Counted from the first letter of the stretch, positions 26,872 to 37,229 are shown. The stretch: DNA of 64,000 bases from Chitinophagaceae bacterium (GCA_020847395.1 JADLCD010000032.1:1-64000); one strand, 5' to 3'. Made by a program: numbers and translations. Notes: a model not told the origin generated them from the letters alone.

Positions 26872-26997
26872 TGTTAAGAGGGTGCATTCCAAATTGTCGC
26901 ATTGGGCTTCATGTGGGCAGTGAAGACACTGCCCACGGCAGGCGCTCTGGCTGGTGTCTCACCAGCCAGCGACAATTTGGAATGCACCCTGTTAAGA
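26872..26997. mobile_element. 110-bp MITE with 8-bp target-site duplication
   Basis: The element spans 26880-26989. Its ends are perfect 21-bp terminal inverted repeats (26880-26900 and 26969-26989), each starting GGGTGCATTCC from the outside. It is flanked by the direct repeat TGTTAAGA (26872-26879 and 26990-26997), a clean target duplication. Inside are two hairpins: a 10-bp stem with loop AAGA (26913-26936) and a 10-bp stem with loop TCT (26947-26969). It has no coding capacity, so it must be moved by a transposase elsewhere. An 8-bp duplication with GGG-starting ends is reminiscent of the IS1595 group; that assignment is inference. Confidence 0.85.
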
Positions 26998-27117
26998 TTA
27001 CCGGATCAACAAGATTTATTATACCTTAGTTTTTCAATTTTTCTCTTGGCAAAACATAACAACCAGTTTTACTTGCAGAACTAAAAAAAATTACTCCGAA
27101 CAATTAAATTTCATACA

Positions 27118-28041
27118 ATGGCTGAAACAAAAACGCAACAAACCGCTCTTGGCGACGTAGCCGCCCGGCAGCTTGCTATTGCTACCCGCACGGTACCCCA
27201 AATGGTTACGATTACCCCAAGATGGTTAACCAGGCTATTAAACTGGATTCCCGTTGAATCAGGGGTGTATCGTTTAAACAAAGTAAAAAACGCAACAAGA
27301 ATTGAAGTAGACTGTTCTTCTCGTGATGAAAAAGTACTGCCGCAAACCTTTGTGGATTATATTGAAAATCCGAGGGAATATAATCTTGCTGCTGTACAAA
27401 CTATCGTTGATGTGCATACCCGTGTTTCTGACCTGTATAGCAAACCTTATAACCAGATTTCAGAACAGCTCAGGCTGGCTATAGAAACCATTAAAGAACG
27501 CCAGGAAAGCGAACTGATTAATAATGCAGGATATGGCCTGCTGCATAGTGTTTCTGCAGACCAGCGCATTAAAACCCGCACCGGTGCTCCCACTCCTGAT
27601 GATCTTGACGATCTTATTGCCAGGGTTTGGAAAGAGCCCGGATTCTTTTTGTTACATCCATTAGCTATTGCAGCATTTGGCAGAGAGTGTACACGCCGCG
27701 GCGTTCCTCCTCCAACCATTTCTTTATTTGGCTCTCAATTCTTAACATGGAGAGGTATTCCTTTGATTCCTTCTGATAAATTACCTATTGTAAAAGGCAA
27801 ATCCAAAATTATTTTATTACGCACGGGCGAAGCAAAACAGGGCGTGGTAGGTTTGTTTCAACCGGGTTTACAGGGCGAGCAAACTCCCGGACTTTCTGTT
27901 CGCTTTATGGGCATCAATGAAAAAGCAATCGCATCTTACCTCGTATCATTATACTGCTCTATGGCTGTATTGGTTGATGATGCTATTGCCGTATTGGATG
28001 ACGTTGAAATTGGTAACTATCATGAGTACAAATACAAATAA
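27118..28041 (+). CDS. Family 2A encapsulin shell protein
   Basis: A 307-residue protein I recognise as a family 2 encapsulin (SrpI-like), an HK97-fold virus-derived shell that self-assembles into a protein nanocompartment. Matching features are an N-terminal arm (AARQLAIATRTVPQMV then TPRWL), the ESGVYRLNKVKN segment and YNQISEQLRLAIETIKERQE. LIARVWKEPGFFLLHPLAIAAFGREC and RGVPPPTISLFGSQFLTWRGIPL form the conserved core, and RFMGINEKAIASYLVSLYCS lies near the C terminus. There is no inserted cyclic-nucleotide-binding domain, which separates family 2A from 2B. The stop overlaps the next start by 20 bases, and the next gene is a cysteine desulfurase with a cargo-type N-terminal extension, the hallmark partner of 2A shells. 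Confidence 0.9.
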   Translation: MAETKTQQTALGDVAARQLAIATRTVPQMVTITPRWLTRLLNWIPVESGVYRLNKVKNATRIEVDCSSRDEKVLPQTFVDYIENPREYNLAAVQTIVDVHTRVSDLYSKPYNQISEQLRLAIETIKERQESELINNAGYGLLHSVSADQRIKTRTGAPTPDDLDDLIARVWKEPGFFLLHPLAIAAFGRECTRRGVPPPTISLFGSQFLTWRGIPLIPSDKLPIVKGKSKIILLRTGEAKQGVVGLFQPGLQGEQTPGLSVRFMGINEKAIASYLVSLYCSMAVLVDDAIAVLDDVEIGNYHEYKYK

Positions 28042-30094
28042 TCTTCCTTCGGTTGAAGCTTTGCAGAATTTGGCCAACCAACTCTTTAAAGCTTTACCGG
28101 AAGATGCTCCAAAGGAGATTTCATTTGACCCATACGAGCATCCCCGTGCAACCGCTTTTGCAAAATCAATTACCGGGCAAGGCATTGTTCCGGGAGCAAA
28201 TATTCCGGCTGATGATGCATTGGTTCAGGCAGGAGTTCCGGCGCCGTTTGCATTATCTGATCCGTTTGGTGTAATAACTGCGCCGCCATCCGTTACAGGC
28301 TTAGGTGCGTCTTCTCCTGTTGCAAACTATGGCAACAGTAATGATATTTTTCCCGGCACAACAGGAACAAGCAATTATCAGTCTTTAGAAAATTCACCAT
28401 TCTCTAATAACAAGGCACCGGTTTCCGTGGCAGGAAGTGGTATATCTCCTTCATCTCCTGATTATTCAACAAAAGGCGTAGCGGCTCCTGCCTTAACTCC
28501 CGGTTACGAACAAACGAAGTCTGACAAATCTACATTGAGTGGAGGTGTACCTGCATCTGTTGCAGGCAGCGGCGCATCTCCGTCTTATGTACACCAGCAG
28601 GAAGATTTCAGTATTAAAGAACCGGTTACCAGTTTTCCGGATGCCAATATAGATAAACAAACGCCCGGCAAACAGCAGGGTTCATTTGCGTTGCCTTTTA
28701 CCGATGAACAACCATATTGGTCCGATATTGAATCAATTCTGAAGTTTATTAATATCAATGACCCGGCCATTGGTTCACACAGTCAAACTTTTTCAACTAT
28801 TCCTGATGCACATACACCATCTTTTTATTTTTTACAGCAGGAACAATTGCCTGTAAGCAATAGCGCTTTGGGTGGTTTTACGCACGGCTTTGATGCGTAT
28901 AAAATAAAAAAAGATTTCCCTATTCTTAATGAAAAGGTGAATGGCAGATCATTGGTTTGGTTAGATAATGCGGCTACCACACAAAAGCCACAGGCTGTAA
29001 TTGACAGGCTGAGTTATTTTTACCAGCACGAAAATTCTAACATACATCGTGCTGCACATGAACTGGCGGCAAGAGCTACTGACGCCTATGAAGAAGCAAG
29101 AAAAAAAGTGCAGCAGTTTCTTGGCGCAAAATCACCCAACGAAATTATTTTTGTTCGTGGCGCCACGGAAGCCATTAATCTTGTAGCGCAAAGTTGGGGC
29201 GACCAGTATTTAAAAGGCGGCGATGAAATTATTGTAAGCAATCTTGAGCATCATGCCAATATAGTGCCGTGGAAAAGGCTGGCTGATAAAAAAGGGCTAA
29301 CGCTAAAAGTAATTCCGGTAGATGACGACGGGCAAATTTTACTGGATGAATATGCAAAGCTGTTAAGCTCCAAAACAAAACTGGTGGCATTTACGCAGGT
29401 ATCTAACGCGTTAGGTACGGTAACGCCAGCCGAAAAAATGGTAGCGATGGCACATGCAGCCGGCGCTAAAGTTTTGGTAGATGGGGCGCAATCTGTTTCG
29501 CATATGCCAGTGAATGTGCAGGCCCTTGACGCGGACTGGTTTGTATTTTCAGGACATAAAGTGTTTGGACCAACAGGTATTGGCGTGGTATATGGTAAAG
29601 AAGATTTACTAAATAGTACCGAGCCCTGGCAGGGTGGCGGCAATATGATACAGGATGTAACTTTTGAAAAGATACAATATCATAAAGCGCCTAACCGCTT
29701 TGAAGCAGGTACCGGTAATATAGCAGATGCAGTTGGTCTTGGTGCTGCAATAGATTATGTTACGCAACTGGGCATGACGAACATCAACGCTTACGAACAT
29801 GCACTGCTTGAATATGCCACGCATCATTTAAAGCAGGTGCCTGGCGTTAGACTTATCGGCACCGCAGCGCATAAAGCAAGTGTGTTATCATTTAATTTGA
29901 AAGGTTATTCGAATGATGATGTTGGTAAAGCATTGAACCGCGAAGGCATTGCAGTGCGTACAGGTCACCATTGTGCACAACCTATTTTGCGCAGGATGGG
30001 CGTGGAGACTACTGTTCGTCCGTCGTTGGCATTTTATAACACATGCGAAGATGTGGACAGGTTGGTTTCAGTGCTGAGAGGATTGGCAAAATAA
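28022..30094 (+). CDS. Encapsulin-cargo cysteine desulfurase (SufS-like) with long disordered N-terminal domain
   Basis: The start at ATG 28022 (690 residues) overlaps the encapsulin gene by 20 bases. Residues about 290-690 are a class V PLP enzyme of the SufS type, which removes sulfur from L-cysteine as an enzyme-bound persulfide. It has LDNAATTQKPQAVID, the PLP lysine in SGHKVFGPTG (residue 513), and the catalytic cysteine in RTGHHCAQPILRR (residue 651). Residues 1-290 are low-complexity and rich in P, G, S and A. They begin with SVEALQNLANQLFKALPEDA, resembling the conserved start of known cargo domains. Three copies of an SVxGxGxS motif lie at about residues 90, 135 and 179. In family 2A systems this region directs packing inside the shell, so this desulfurase is the likely cargo. 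Confidence 0.92.
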   Translation: MSTNTNNLPSVEALQNLANQLFKALPEDAPKEISFDPYEHPRATAFAKSITGQGIVPGANIPADDALVQAGVPAPFALSDPFGVITAPPSVTGLGASSPVANYGNSNDIFPGTTGTSNYQSLENSPFSNNKAPVSVAGSGISPSSPDYSTKGVAAPALTPGYEQTKSDKSTLSGGVPASVAGSGASPSYVHQQEDFSIKEPVTSFPDANIDKQTPGKQQGSFALPFTDEQPYWSDIESILKFININDPAIGSHSQTFSTIPDAHTPSFYFLQQEQLPVSNSALGGFTHGFDAYKIKKDFPILNEKVNGRSLVWLDNAATTQKPQAVIDRLSYFYQHENSNIHRAAHELAARATDAYEEARKKVQQFLGAKSPNEIIFVRGATEAINLVAQSWGDQYLKGGDEIIVSNLEHHANIVPWKRLADKKGLTLKVIPVDDDGQILLDEYAKLLSSKTKLVAFTQVSNALGTVTPAEKMVAMAHAAGAKVLVDGAQSVSHMPVNVQALDADWFVFSGHKVFGPTGIGVVYGKEDLLNSTEPWQGGGNMIQDVTFEKIQYHKAPNRFEAGTGNIADAVGLGAAIDYVTQLGMTNINAYEHALLEYATHHLKQVPGVRLIGTAAHKASVLSFNLKGYSNDDVGKALNREGIAVRTGHHCAQPILRRMGVETTVRPSLAFYNTCEDVDRLVSVLRGLAK

Positions 30095-30113
30095 CAGGTT
30101 ATTATTAAACATT

Positions 30114-30143
30114 CATAGAGACAGGGCATGTCTTGTCTCTATG
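30114..30143. repeat. Palindromic repeat after the desulfurase gene (copy 1 of 2)
   Basis: A 30-base near-perfect palindrome with ends CATAGAGACA and TGTCTCTATG and centre GGCATGTC. It lies 20 bases after the desulfurase stop. A relative is at 59787-59814 after the nagB-like gene. It may form a 3'-end hairpin. Confidence 0.75.
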
Positions 30144-30337
30144 AAAACAACCAATTCTGTTATGCCTCCTGTAGATGTCGTTCATCATGTGCCATCACAA
30201 ATTGAAAATATTTCCCAATTTAAACGAATCAACGGTGTTAGTGATGTAGGTATTCTTGCATCACAGCATACGCATCAAAAAATGCAGCATAATAAATGTA
30301 TGGCTATTGGATTTTATCAAGATTTCACCTGCAGGTA

Positions 30338-30919
30338 TCAGTTTATCCTTCGCAGGTAAAATTCTCCTTCAGATATAGAAAGCTCTTTAGTGTAGTCGTT
30401 GTTATATAAACTACCGGAAAAATTGCCTTTGAGATATGTAGAAGCAGCTTCTGTTATTTTTAACTTAGCATCAATTTTTGTACCAGCCGGAATTGCAGGT
30501 GCAAATTCTTCCGGCCAGGACATATATGTATTTCCCGATTCATCTATGTAAACAATATTCAGCACTTTTGCTTTTTCAAATCCACTGGCCGTTATTGTGT
30601 AATCTGTATATGTGATACCGGTTTTATTTTCACCATTTGTACCTAATATGATTGACATATTGTTTTTACCTGCAACCAATGTTTCTTTTAAACCAGCGAA
30701 AGAAGCTGCATAGCTTGATGCAGTTGTTTTATTAAAGTTACCTTCTGCCTGCCCTTTATGTTCAACAAGCGTTCCATTAATTTTAAACTTCATGTAGTAA
30801 TCAGAACCACTACCCGGGGCTTCTTCCTCTTTTTTGCAGGCGTTCAAACAAAGCAAAGCGCCGGCAATTATCAGGAACAGGATTGTTTTTAGAGATAAAA
30901 AGATTTTCATATTATTCAC
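30338..30919 (-). CDS. Hypothetical lipoprotein
   Basis: A 193-residue protein with a lipoprotein signal peptide: hydrophobic stretch TILFLIIAGALLCLNAC, the lipobox cysteine at about residue 28, then KKEEE, a charged start common in Bacteroidota lipoproteins. The mature part (YYMKFKINGTLVEHKGQAEG, TYTDYTITASGFEKA, ISEGEFYLRRIN) looks like a beta-sandwich often found in small periplasmic lipoproteins of this phylum. I cannot assign a function. A TATTTTTG element (30946-30953, minus strand) 27 bases upstream is a possible -7 promoter element. Confidence 0.75.
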   Translation of the reverse strand: MNNMKIFLSLKTILFLIIAGALLCLNACKKEEEAPGSGSDYYMKFKINGTLVEHKGQAEGNFNKTTASSYAASFAGLKETLVAGKNNMSIILGTNGENKTGITYTDYTITASGFEKAKVLNIVYIDESGNTYMSWPEEFAPAIPAGTKIDAKLKITEAASTYLKGNFSGSLYNNDYTKELSISEGEFYLRRIN

Positions 30920-31208
30920 TTAGATTTTTGGGCATTATTGCTTAACAAAAATACAGCTTGCTATAACTTATTGTATAACATCACCTGCCCAAATCATGGT
31001 CTATTTATTATTTACATACGATCCATTATTTAATGCAGCAAATCATTTATTAATTGATTATATTATTTATCAGGATTGCCTTAAAACATTTGTATGTATT
31101 TCACATAACGCGAAAATTTGAAATATTTCCCAAACATTTCATGTAGCAGCTTTCCTCCCTCCAATTCCGTATATTGCCAATAATATTCCGGAATAAACTA
31201 ACTATTTC

Positions 31209-32837
31209 ATGACATCCCATTTTGAAAACATCAGCCGCGGCATTTTGGGTATGAGTTTTTTGATACTTGTTTGTTATTTACTCAGTAATAATAAAAAAGC
31301 AATAAACTGGAAACTTGTGGGCATGGGTATTTTTGCGCAGATCATGTTTGCTATGGGCGTGCTCAATACAAAAATTGCCGGGCAGCCTGTATTTTGGGTG
31401 TTTTTTGGATTAATACTGCTATATATAATTATTAACAAACTGCGGCGCAATATACAAAGCACAACAAAATTTAATTTTAATGGTATTGCATTGGTAATAG
31501 CCTGGCAGCTCATCTTCTTTTTCGGAATGATAAGAATTACAACATTCAATAATGCAGGCATGGCAATTTTGCTAAGCATTACAGGTATTGCATTTATTAT
31601 AAAATTTCTGAAACGCAATATTGAACTATTAAAATGGTCGATACTTGCAAGCGCAGTTATACTCTGTGTTTCCATATATATTAAAATATGCAACCCGGAT
31701 ATTTTCAAAATCTTCCTGGGTAGCGTTTCTTCTGCATTTGTGGAATTATTAAACCTGAGTCATAAAGGAACGGAGTTTTTGTTTGGCAGTATAGCAGATG
31801 ATAAACAGAGCTGGGGATATATTTTTGCTGTACAGGTTTTACCTAATATCATTTTCTTTGCAGCCCTTTCTTCTGTACTGTATTACCTTGGTATTCTGCA
31901 AAAGATAGTATATGTATTTGCATACCTGCTTAACAAAATGAATATTTCCGGTGCTGAAAGTTTATCAACCGCAGCTAATATTTTTCTCGGTCAAACAGAA
32001 GCGCCATTAATGATTCGCCCCTATCTCGAAAAAATGACAAGGAGTGAAATACTTTGCATTATGGTTGGAGGTATGGCCAATACTGCCGGCAGCGTGCTTG
32101 CTGCATATGTTGGTTTTTTAGGTGGTTCAGATCCTGTGCAGCAAAACTATTTTGCTTTGCACATGCTAAGTCAGTCCATTATGAGCGCACCGGCAGCCAT
32201 AGTATGTTCAAAATTACTTTTTCCGCAGGCGCACACCGGGGAAGTATCAAAAGATTTAACCATACCAAAGGAAAAATTAGGCGATAATTTTTTAGATGCA
32301 CTTTCACTCGGTACAACTGACGGATTAAAACTGGCAGTAAATGTAGGCGCTATGCTGATTGTATTTACCGCTATGATGTGGGTGGTGAATGCATTGCTGG
32401 GCTGGACTGGTAATATCATTAATATTAATTCACAGATTGCTGCTGCTACCGGTGGACGTTATAATGAACTTTCTTTGCAAATGATATTTGGGTATGTATT
32501 TGCACCTGTTGCCTGGCTGATAGGAGTAGCAAAGGCTGACATGATTGCAATTGGCCAGTTATTGGGAGAAAAAACAATCCTGAATGAATTTGTAGCATAC
32601 ATATCTCTTGGAAAAATGAAAGCCGGAAATGTTATTACCGATCCTAAGTCATTATTAATTGCAACTTATGCACTTTGTGGTTTTGCCAATTTTGCTTCGA
32701 TAGGTATACAGATTGGAGGCATAAGTCAATTGGCACCTAACCAGCGCAAAAATTTGACAGAGTTAGGAGTAAAAGCATTGATAGGTGGAACCATTGCATG
32801 CCTTATGTGCGGATGCATTGCAGGAATGCTGATGTAA
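31209..32837 (+). CDS. Concentrative nucleoside transporter (NupC/CNT family)
   Basis: A 542-residue membrane protein of the CNT family, which imports nucleosides with H+ or Na+. The C-terminal two thirds carry the diagnostic blocks: LNKMNISGAESLSTAANIFL, then GQTEAPLMIRPYLEKMTRSE (about residues 262-281, the substrate and cation site). GGMANTAGSVLAAYVGFLG follows, with ALCGFANFASIGIQIGG near the end. The N-terminal part adds extra hydrophobic helices, common in longer CNTs. The 288 bases upstream are AT-rich with no gene. It is followed 142 bases later by an aquaporin gene. Confidence 0.93.
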   Translation: MTSHFENISRGILGMSFLILVCYLLSNNKKAINWKLVGMGIFAQIMFAMGVLNTKIAGQPVFWVFFGLILLYIIINKLRRNIQSTTKFNFNGIALVIAWQLIFFFGMIRITTFNNAGMAILLSITGIAFIIKFLKRNIELLKWSILASAVILCVSIYIKICNPDIFKIFLGSVSSAFVELLNLSHKGTEFLFGSIADDKQSWGYIFAVQVLPNIIFFAALSSVLYYLGILQKIVYVFAYLLNKMNISGAESLSTAANIFLGQTEAPLMIRPYLEKMTRSEILCIMVGGMANTAGSVLAAYVGFLGGSDPVQQNYFALHMLSQSIMSAPAAIVCSKLLFPQAHTGEVSKDLTIPKEKLGDNFLDALSLGTTDGLKLAVNVGAMLIVFTAMMWVVNALLGWTGNIININSQIAAATGGRYNELSLQMIFGYVFAPVAWLIGVAKADMIAIGQLLGEKTILNEFVAYISLGKMKAGNVITDPKSLLIATYALCGFANFASIGIQIGGISQLAPNQRKNLTELGVKALIGGTIACLMCGCIAGMLM

Positions 32838-32979
32838 AGGCAGGCGTTAGCTTTGAAAATCCAGTGGTAAGTTATGGTTTCGGTTTATGCTGGGTACAAT
32901 TTCACTATTGCCTAAATTATTGAAATGCGGAAATTCTTCTTTATTTTCCGTTATTATTTATTCAACAATAAGCTTGCAT

Positions 32980-33690
32980 ATGTCTCCTTTTTTAGCAGAA
33001 CTAACAGGAACGGCTATACTAATAACCCTGGGCGCCGGCGTGGTAGCCAATGTATTATTATCAAAAACTTATGGCAACAACAGCGGATTAATTGTAATTG
33101 CTTTTGGCTGGGCGGTGGGCGTATTTACAGGTGTGTACGCTTCTGCTGCTGCAAGTGGTGCGCATCTTAATCCTGCAGTAACGATAGGATTAGCGGTGGA
33201 AGGTAGTTTTGATTGGAATAAAGTGCCTTCTTATATTTTAGCACAAATGATTGGCGCGATGATTGGTGCTTTTGTAGCGTGGCTGGCATATAAAAAGCAT
33301 TTTGATGCCACGGAAGATGGGAATGCTAAGCTCGCTGTTTTTTGCACAGCGCCTGCCATATCAAATCCTTTTTATAATGTTATTACTGAGGTAATAGGCA
33401 CCTTTATTCTTGTATTGGGTGCGTTGTTATTATCAAAGCCAGACATGAAACTCGGCGCCCTTGATGCATTGCCTATTGCCCTATTGGTATTAGGCATTGG
33501 CGTGAGTTTAGGCGGACCTACCGGTTATGCTATTAATCCTGCAAGAGATTTGGGTCCACGCATTATGCATGCCATCTTACCCATAAAAAATAAAAGAGAC
33601 AGTAACTGGGGATATGCCTGGGTGCCGGTTGTTGGCCCAATCATAGGAGGAGTGCTGGCAGGGTTAGTGTTTAAGTGGGTGATAAAATAG
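32980..33690 (+). CDS. Aquaglyceroporin-type MIP channel
   Basis: The ATG at 32980 (236 residues) starts exactly at the first transmembrane helix (SPFLAELTGTAILITLGAG). The open frame reaches back to 32887, but the extra residues do not look like this family. Both half-helix motifs are present: LNPAVTIG at about residue 65 and INPARDLGPR at about 185. The Asp after the second NPAR and GARxL-like context favour a glycerol facilitator (GlpF) over a strict water channel. Six membrane helices are apparent. Likely role: passive glycerol or water movement across the inner membrane. Confidence 0.92.
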   Translation: MSPFLAELTGTAILITLGAGVVANVLLSKTYGNNSGLIVIAFGWAVGVFTGVYASAAASGAHLNPAVTIGLAVEGSFDWNKVPSYILAQMIGAMIGAFVAWLAYKKHFDATEDGNAKLAVFCTAPAISNPFYNVITEVIGTFILVLGALLLSKPDMKLGALDALPIALLVLGIGVSLGGPTGYAINPARDLGPRIMHAILPIKNKRDSNWGYAWVPVVGPIIGGVLAGLVFKWVIK

Positions 33691-33794
33691 CCCCTCTCTC
33701 CGGAATATTAAATGCTTTATAGCAATTCGTCATATGTATTATCACAATAAATAACAATTCAATATGTTTAATAATTATTTCAAGTTATTATTTA

Positions 33795-34820
33795 ATGCAC
33801 AAAGCTAATAAACTACGGTTTTTGGAAATTGATGGCTTAAGAGGAGTTGCTGCAATTCTTGTTCTCATAAGTCATTATACGTGGGCATATGACAGATATT
33901 TTAATTTACTTGAAGAGCATGCATTTCATTTTCCTTATGGAGATATTGGTGTAGAAATATTTTTTATAATCAGCGGGTTCGTCATTTTTATGACAATTAC
34001 CAAAGTAAAAACGATAAAAGAATTTTTCATCAATAGATTCTCCAGGTTATACCCAACTTACTGGCTTTGCATGCTCATAACCTTATGTGTAATAACTCTT
34101 TTACCTGTACCCAAACTTGGACATTATACCGTAAAGGAAATATTAACCAACCTTACGATGATGTCTGGATTAATCAACGTTCGATATATAGACCAGGTAT
34201 ATTGGTCTCTGGAGATAGAATTGTTTTTTTATGCAATAATGGCTGTTATTTTTTATTGTAGGGGGTTAAAAGATATTGATTATATAGTTATTGTATGGTT
34301 GTTGTTAAGCGCAGTTAGTGTATTTATGAATTTCCCTGGCGAAAAGTATGTAAGAAAAATCCTTATACTTAATTGGGCTCCATTATTTATTACCGGAATA
34401 GCAATATATAAAGTAAAATTAAAAGAAGCTACAATTTTAAACCATATTACCATATTAGTGGCATTTATTATTTATAGTTATAATGTTCATGAAAAATACC
34501 CTTTCGACATAATTCCTAATATATTAATTACCATAGCATATTTAGTGTTTTACATATATGCGTTAAAGGGCATGCCTTTTTTGAAAAACAGGGTTCTTTT
34601 ATTTTTTGGAACGATTTCATATGCTCTATACCTGTTACATAATGTAGTAGGATATGCGATATTGTATAGAATCCGTGATTATATTCATAACCAATTTTTG
34701 TATTGTATTTTTACTGCGTTTATTACTACTTTCCTTGCATACATCGTTACAAAATATTTCGATAATAAAGTAGTGAGATGGACAAAAGCTAAATTGACAG
34801 CATTCTTATCTAAGGTATAG
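33795..34820 (+). CDS. Acyltransferase 3 (OafA-like) membrane protein
   Basis: A 341-residue protein with about ten hydrophobic helices. It begins with the family signature RFLEIDGLRGVAAILVLISHY (the H is the proposed catalytic residue), then DIGVEIFFIISGFVIFMTI and INRFSRLYPTYWLCML, conserved blocks of the acyl_transf_3 family. These enzymes add acetyl or other acyl groups to surface sugars or other exported molecules. Its target is unknown. The local DNA is more AT-rich than the neighbours, which is common for surface-polysaccharide genes and may hint at transfer. Confidence 0.9.
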   Translation: MHKANKLRFLEIDGLRGVAAILVLISHYTWAYDRYFNLLEEHAFHFPYGDIGVEIFFIISGFVIFMTITKVKTIKEFFINRFSRLYPTYWLCMLITLCVITLLPVPKLGHYTVKEILTNLTMMSGLINVRYIDQVYWSLEIELFFYAIMAVIFYCRGLKDIDYIVIVWLLLSAVSVFMNFPGEKYVRKILILNWAPLFITGIAIYKVKLKEATILNHITILVAFIIYSYNVHEKYPFDIIPNILITIAYLVFYIYALKGMPFLKNRVLLFFGTISYALYLLHNVVGYAILYRIRDYIHNQFLYCIFTAFITTFLAYIVTKYFDNKVVRWTKAKLTAFLSKV

Positions 34821-34960
34821 AAGATGCAAAGTTTGTTTTTACAAACCTTATTCCTGCACTGGTAATTGCAAATTTTAGACGATTAATGGCTCCAGGTATT
34901 ATTACTAAATCGAACAAATTCTTCCAAAAATCGAAGTAAATACACGCTCTGCCGAATTAA

Positions 34961-35335
34961 GTTCTGCAACGGTTATTTCTGTAGCATCTTTGTATAGTCA
35001 ATGATGACAACGAAATCCGATCCTGTAAAAAACAGCGACCCTTTAGAAAAACCCAACCTAAGAGAATCAAAATCCATATCCTATGAAAATGATACTTTGA
35101 AAAACCCAGATCCGATCTTTTGAAAACCAAACCAATCCTGAAAAACCAAATAGAATTCATGTCCACGAAAAACGAATCCAAACCTTGAAAATCTAATCAA
35201 CCTTTAACCTGTGAAACGCTAAACCTAAAACCAGAAGTCTGTCAGTACCCTTTCGAAAAACCATAGATTACAGACTATTCATTCCCCTGACTGATTTCAA
35301 ATTATTGAGCCGTGTTAACCACACGGCTTTTTGTT
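34961..35335 (+). ncRNA. Possible small RNA or short-peptide transcript unit
   Basis: This 640-base gap between the acyltransferase and atpD holds a promoter-like pair (TCTG, 18-base spacer, CATCTTTG at 34985-34992) and an intrinsic terminator at 35308-35333. Together they bound a transcript of about 330 bases. The interval is unusually poor in G and rich in A and C, with GAAAA followed by CC recurring every 20-25 bases. A 40-codon ATG frame (35001-35123, starting MMTTKSDPVKNSDPL) opens almost at the predicted transcript start. I recognise neither an RNA family nor the peptide. Confidence 0.3.
35308..35333 (+). terminator. Intrinsic terminator upstream of atpD
   Basis: AGCCGTGT pairs with ACACGGCT (8 bp, loop TAACC), followed by TTTTTG. 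No plus-strand gene ends within 480 bases upstream, so it must serve an unannotated transcript or a very long 3' end of the acyltransferase message. Confidence 0.7.
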
Positions 35336-35389
35336 ATTATAATAATATCCACATTGGCGGTTTTAATCCTAAAATATTCCCGATTCGAA

Positions 35390-35420
35390 TTGGACAATTA
35401 TCACCCGAACCTTACCTTTG
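35390..35420 (+). promoter_or_regulatory. Promoter of atpDC
   Basis: TTG at 35390-35392, a 20-base spacer and TACCTTTG at 35413-35420 match the Bacteroidota consensus closely. This predicts a transcript start near 35427 and a 5' leader of about 32 bases. Confidence 0.6.
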
Positions 35421-35455
35421 CCGCACATTTGCCCATATACCTTAAAATATTTTAA

Positions 35456-36958
<1,503 letters not shown>

Positions 36959-36974
36959 TTAATACACAAGCTCA

Positions 36975-37229
36975 ATGGAATTAGAAATATTAACGCCGGA
37001 GCGTAAATTATTCAGCGGAGAAGTATATGGGGTACAATTGCCCGGTATAGAAGGTTCTTTTGAAGTATTGGATAAGCATGCTCCGTTGGTTAGCGCATTG
37101 GGATCAGGAAAAGTAAAAGTGCTGAAAGATAAATCAGGCACCAGTGTAGTATATACTATCAATGGTGGTTTTGCAGAAATACTCAACAATAAGGTTGCTG
37201 TATTGGTTGAAGGCGCTACGGAATCCTGA
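36975..37229 (+). CDS. atpC: F1Fo ATP synthase, epsilon subunit
   Basis: An 84-residue epsilon subunit, part of the central stalk. Only the N-terminal beta-sandwich is present (LEILTPERKLFSGEVYGVQLPG, then FEVLDKHAPLVSALGSGKV and NGGFAEILNNKVAVLVE). The C-terminal helical hairpin that inhibits ATP hydrolysis in E. coli is absent. Short forms of this length are common in Bacteroidota, so this is not damage. It lies 16 bases after atpD and is followed by three strong hairpins, the second an intrinsic terminator. Confidence 0.93.
   Translation: MELEILTPERKLFSGEVYGVQLPGIEGSFEVLDKHAPLVSALGSGKVKVLKDKSGTSVVYTINGGFAEILNNKVAVLVEGATES

Noticed and set aside
26902-27084. A 60-codon frame over the MITE
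   Set aside because: It reads through both internal hairpins and the terminal repeat; the codons follow the palindromes and match no protein pattern.
30141-30359. A 72-codon frame starting inside the palindrome after the desulfurase gene
   Set aside because: It runs into the antisense of the lipoprotein gene, has no recognisable domain, and its start lies in repeat DNA.
34957-35181. A 74-codon antisense frame upstream of atpD
   Set aside because: It is the complement of the A- and C-rich interval, so it becomes falsely rich in F, L and I; no start context or homology.
36975-37229. atpC as a truncated pseudogene
   Set aside because: Short epsilon subunits lacking the C-terminal helices are normal in Bacteroidota, and the frame is intact.
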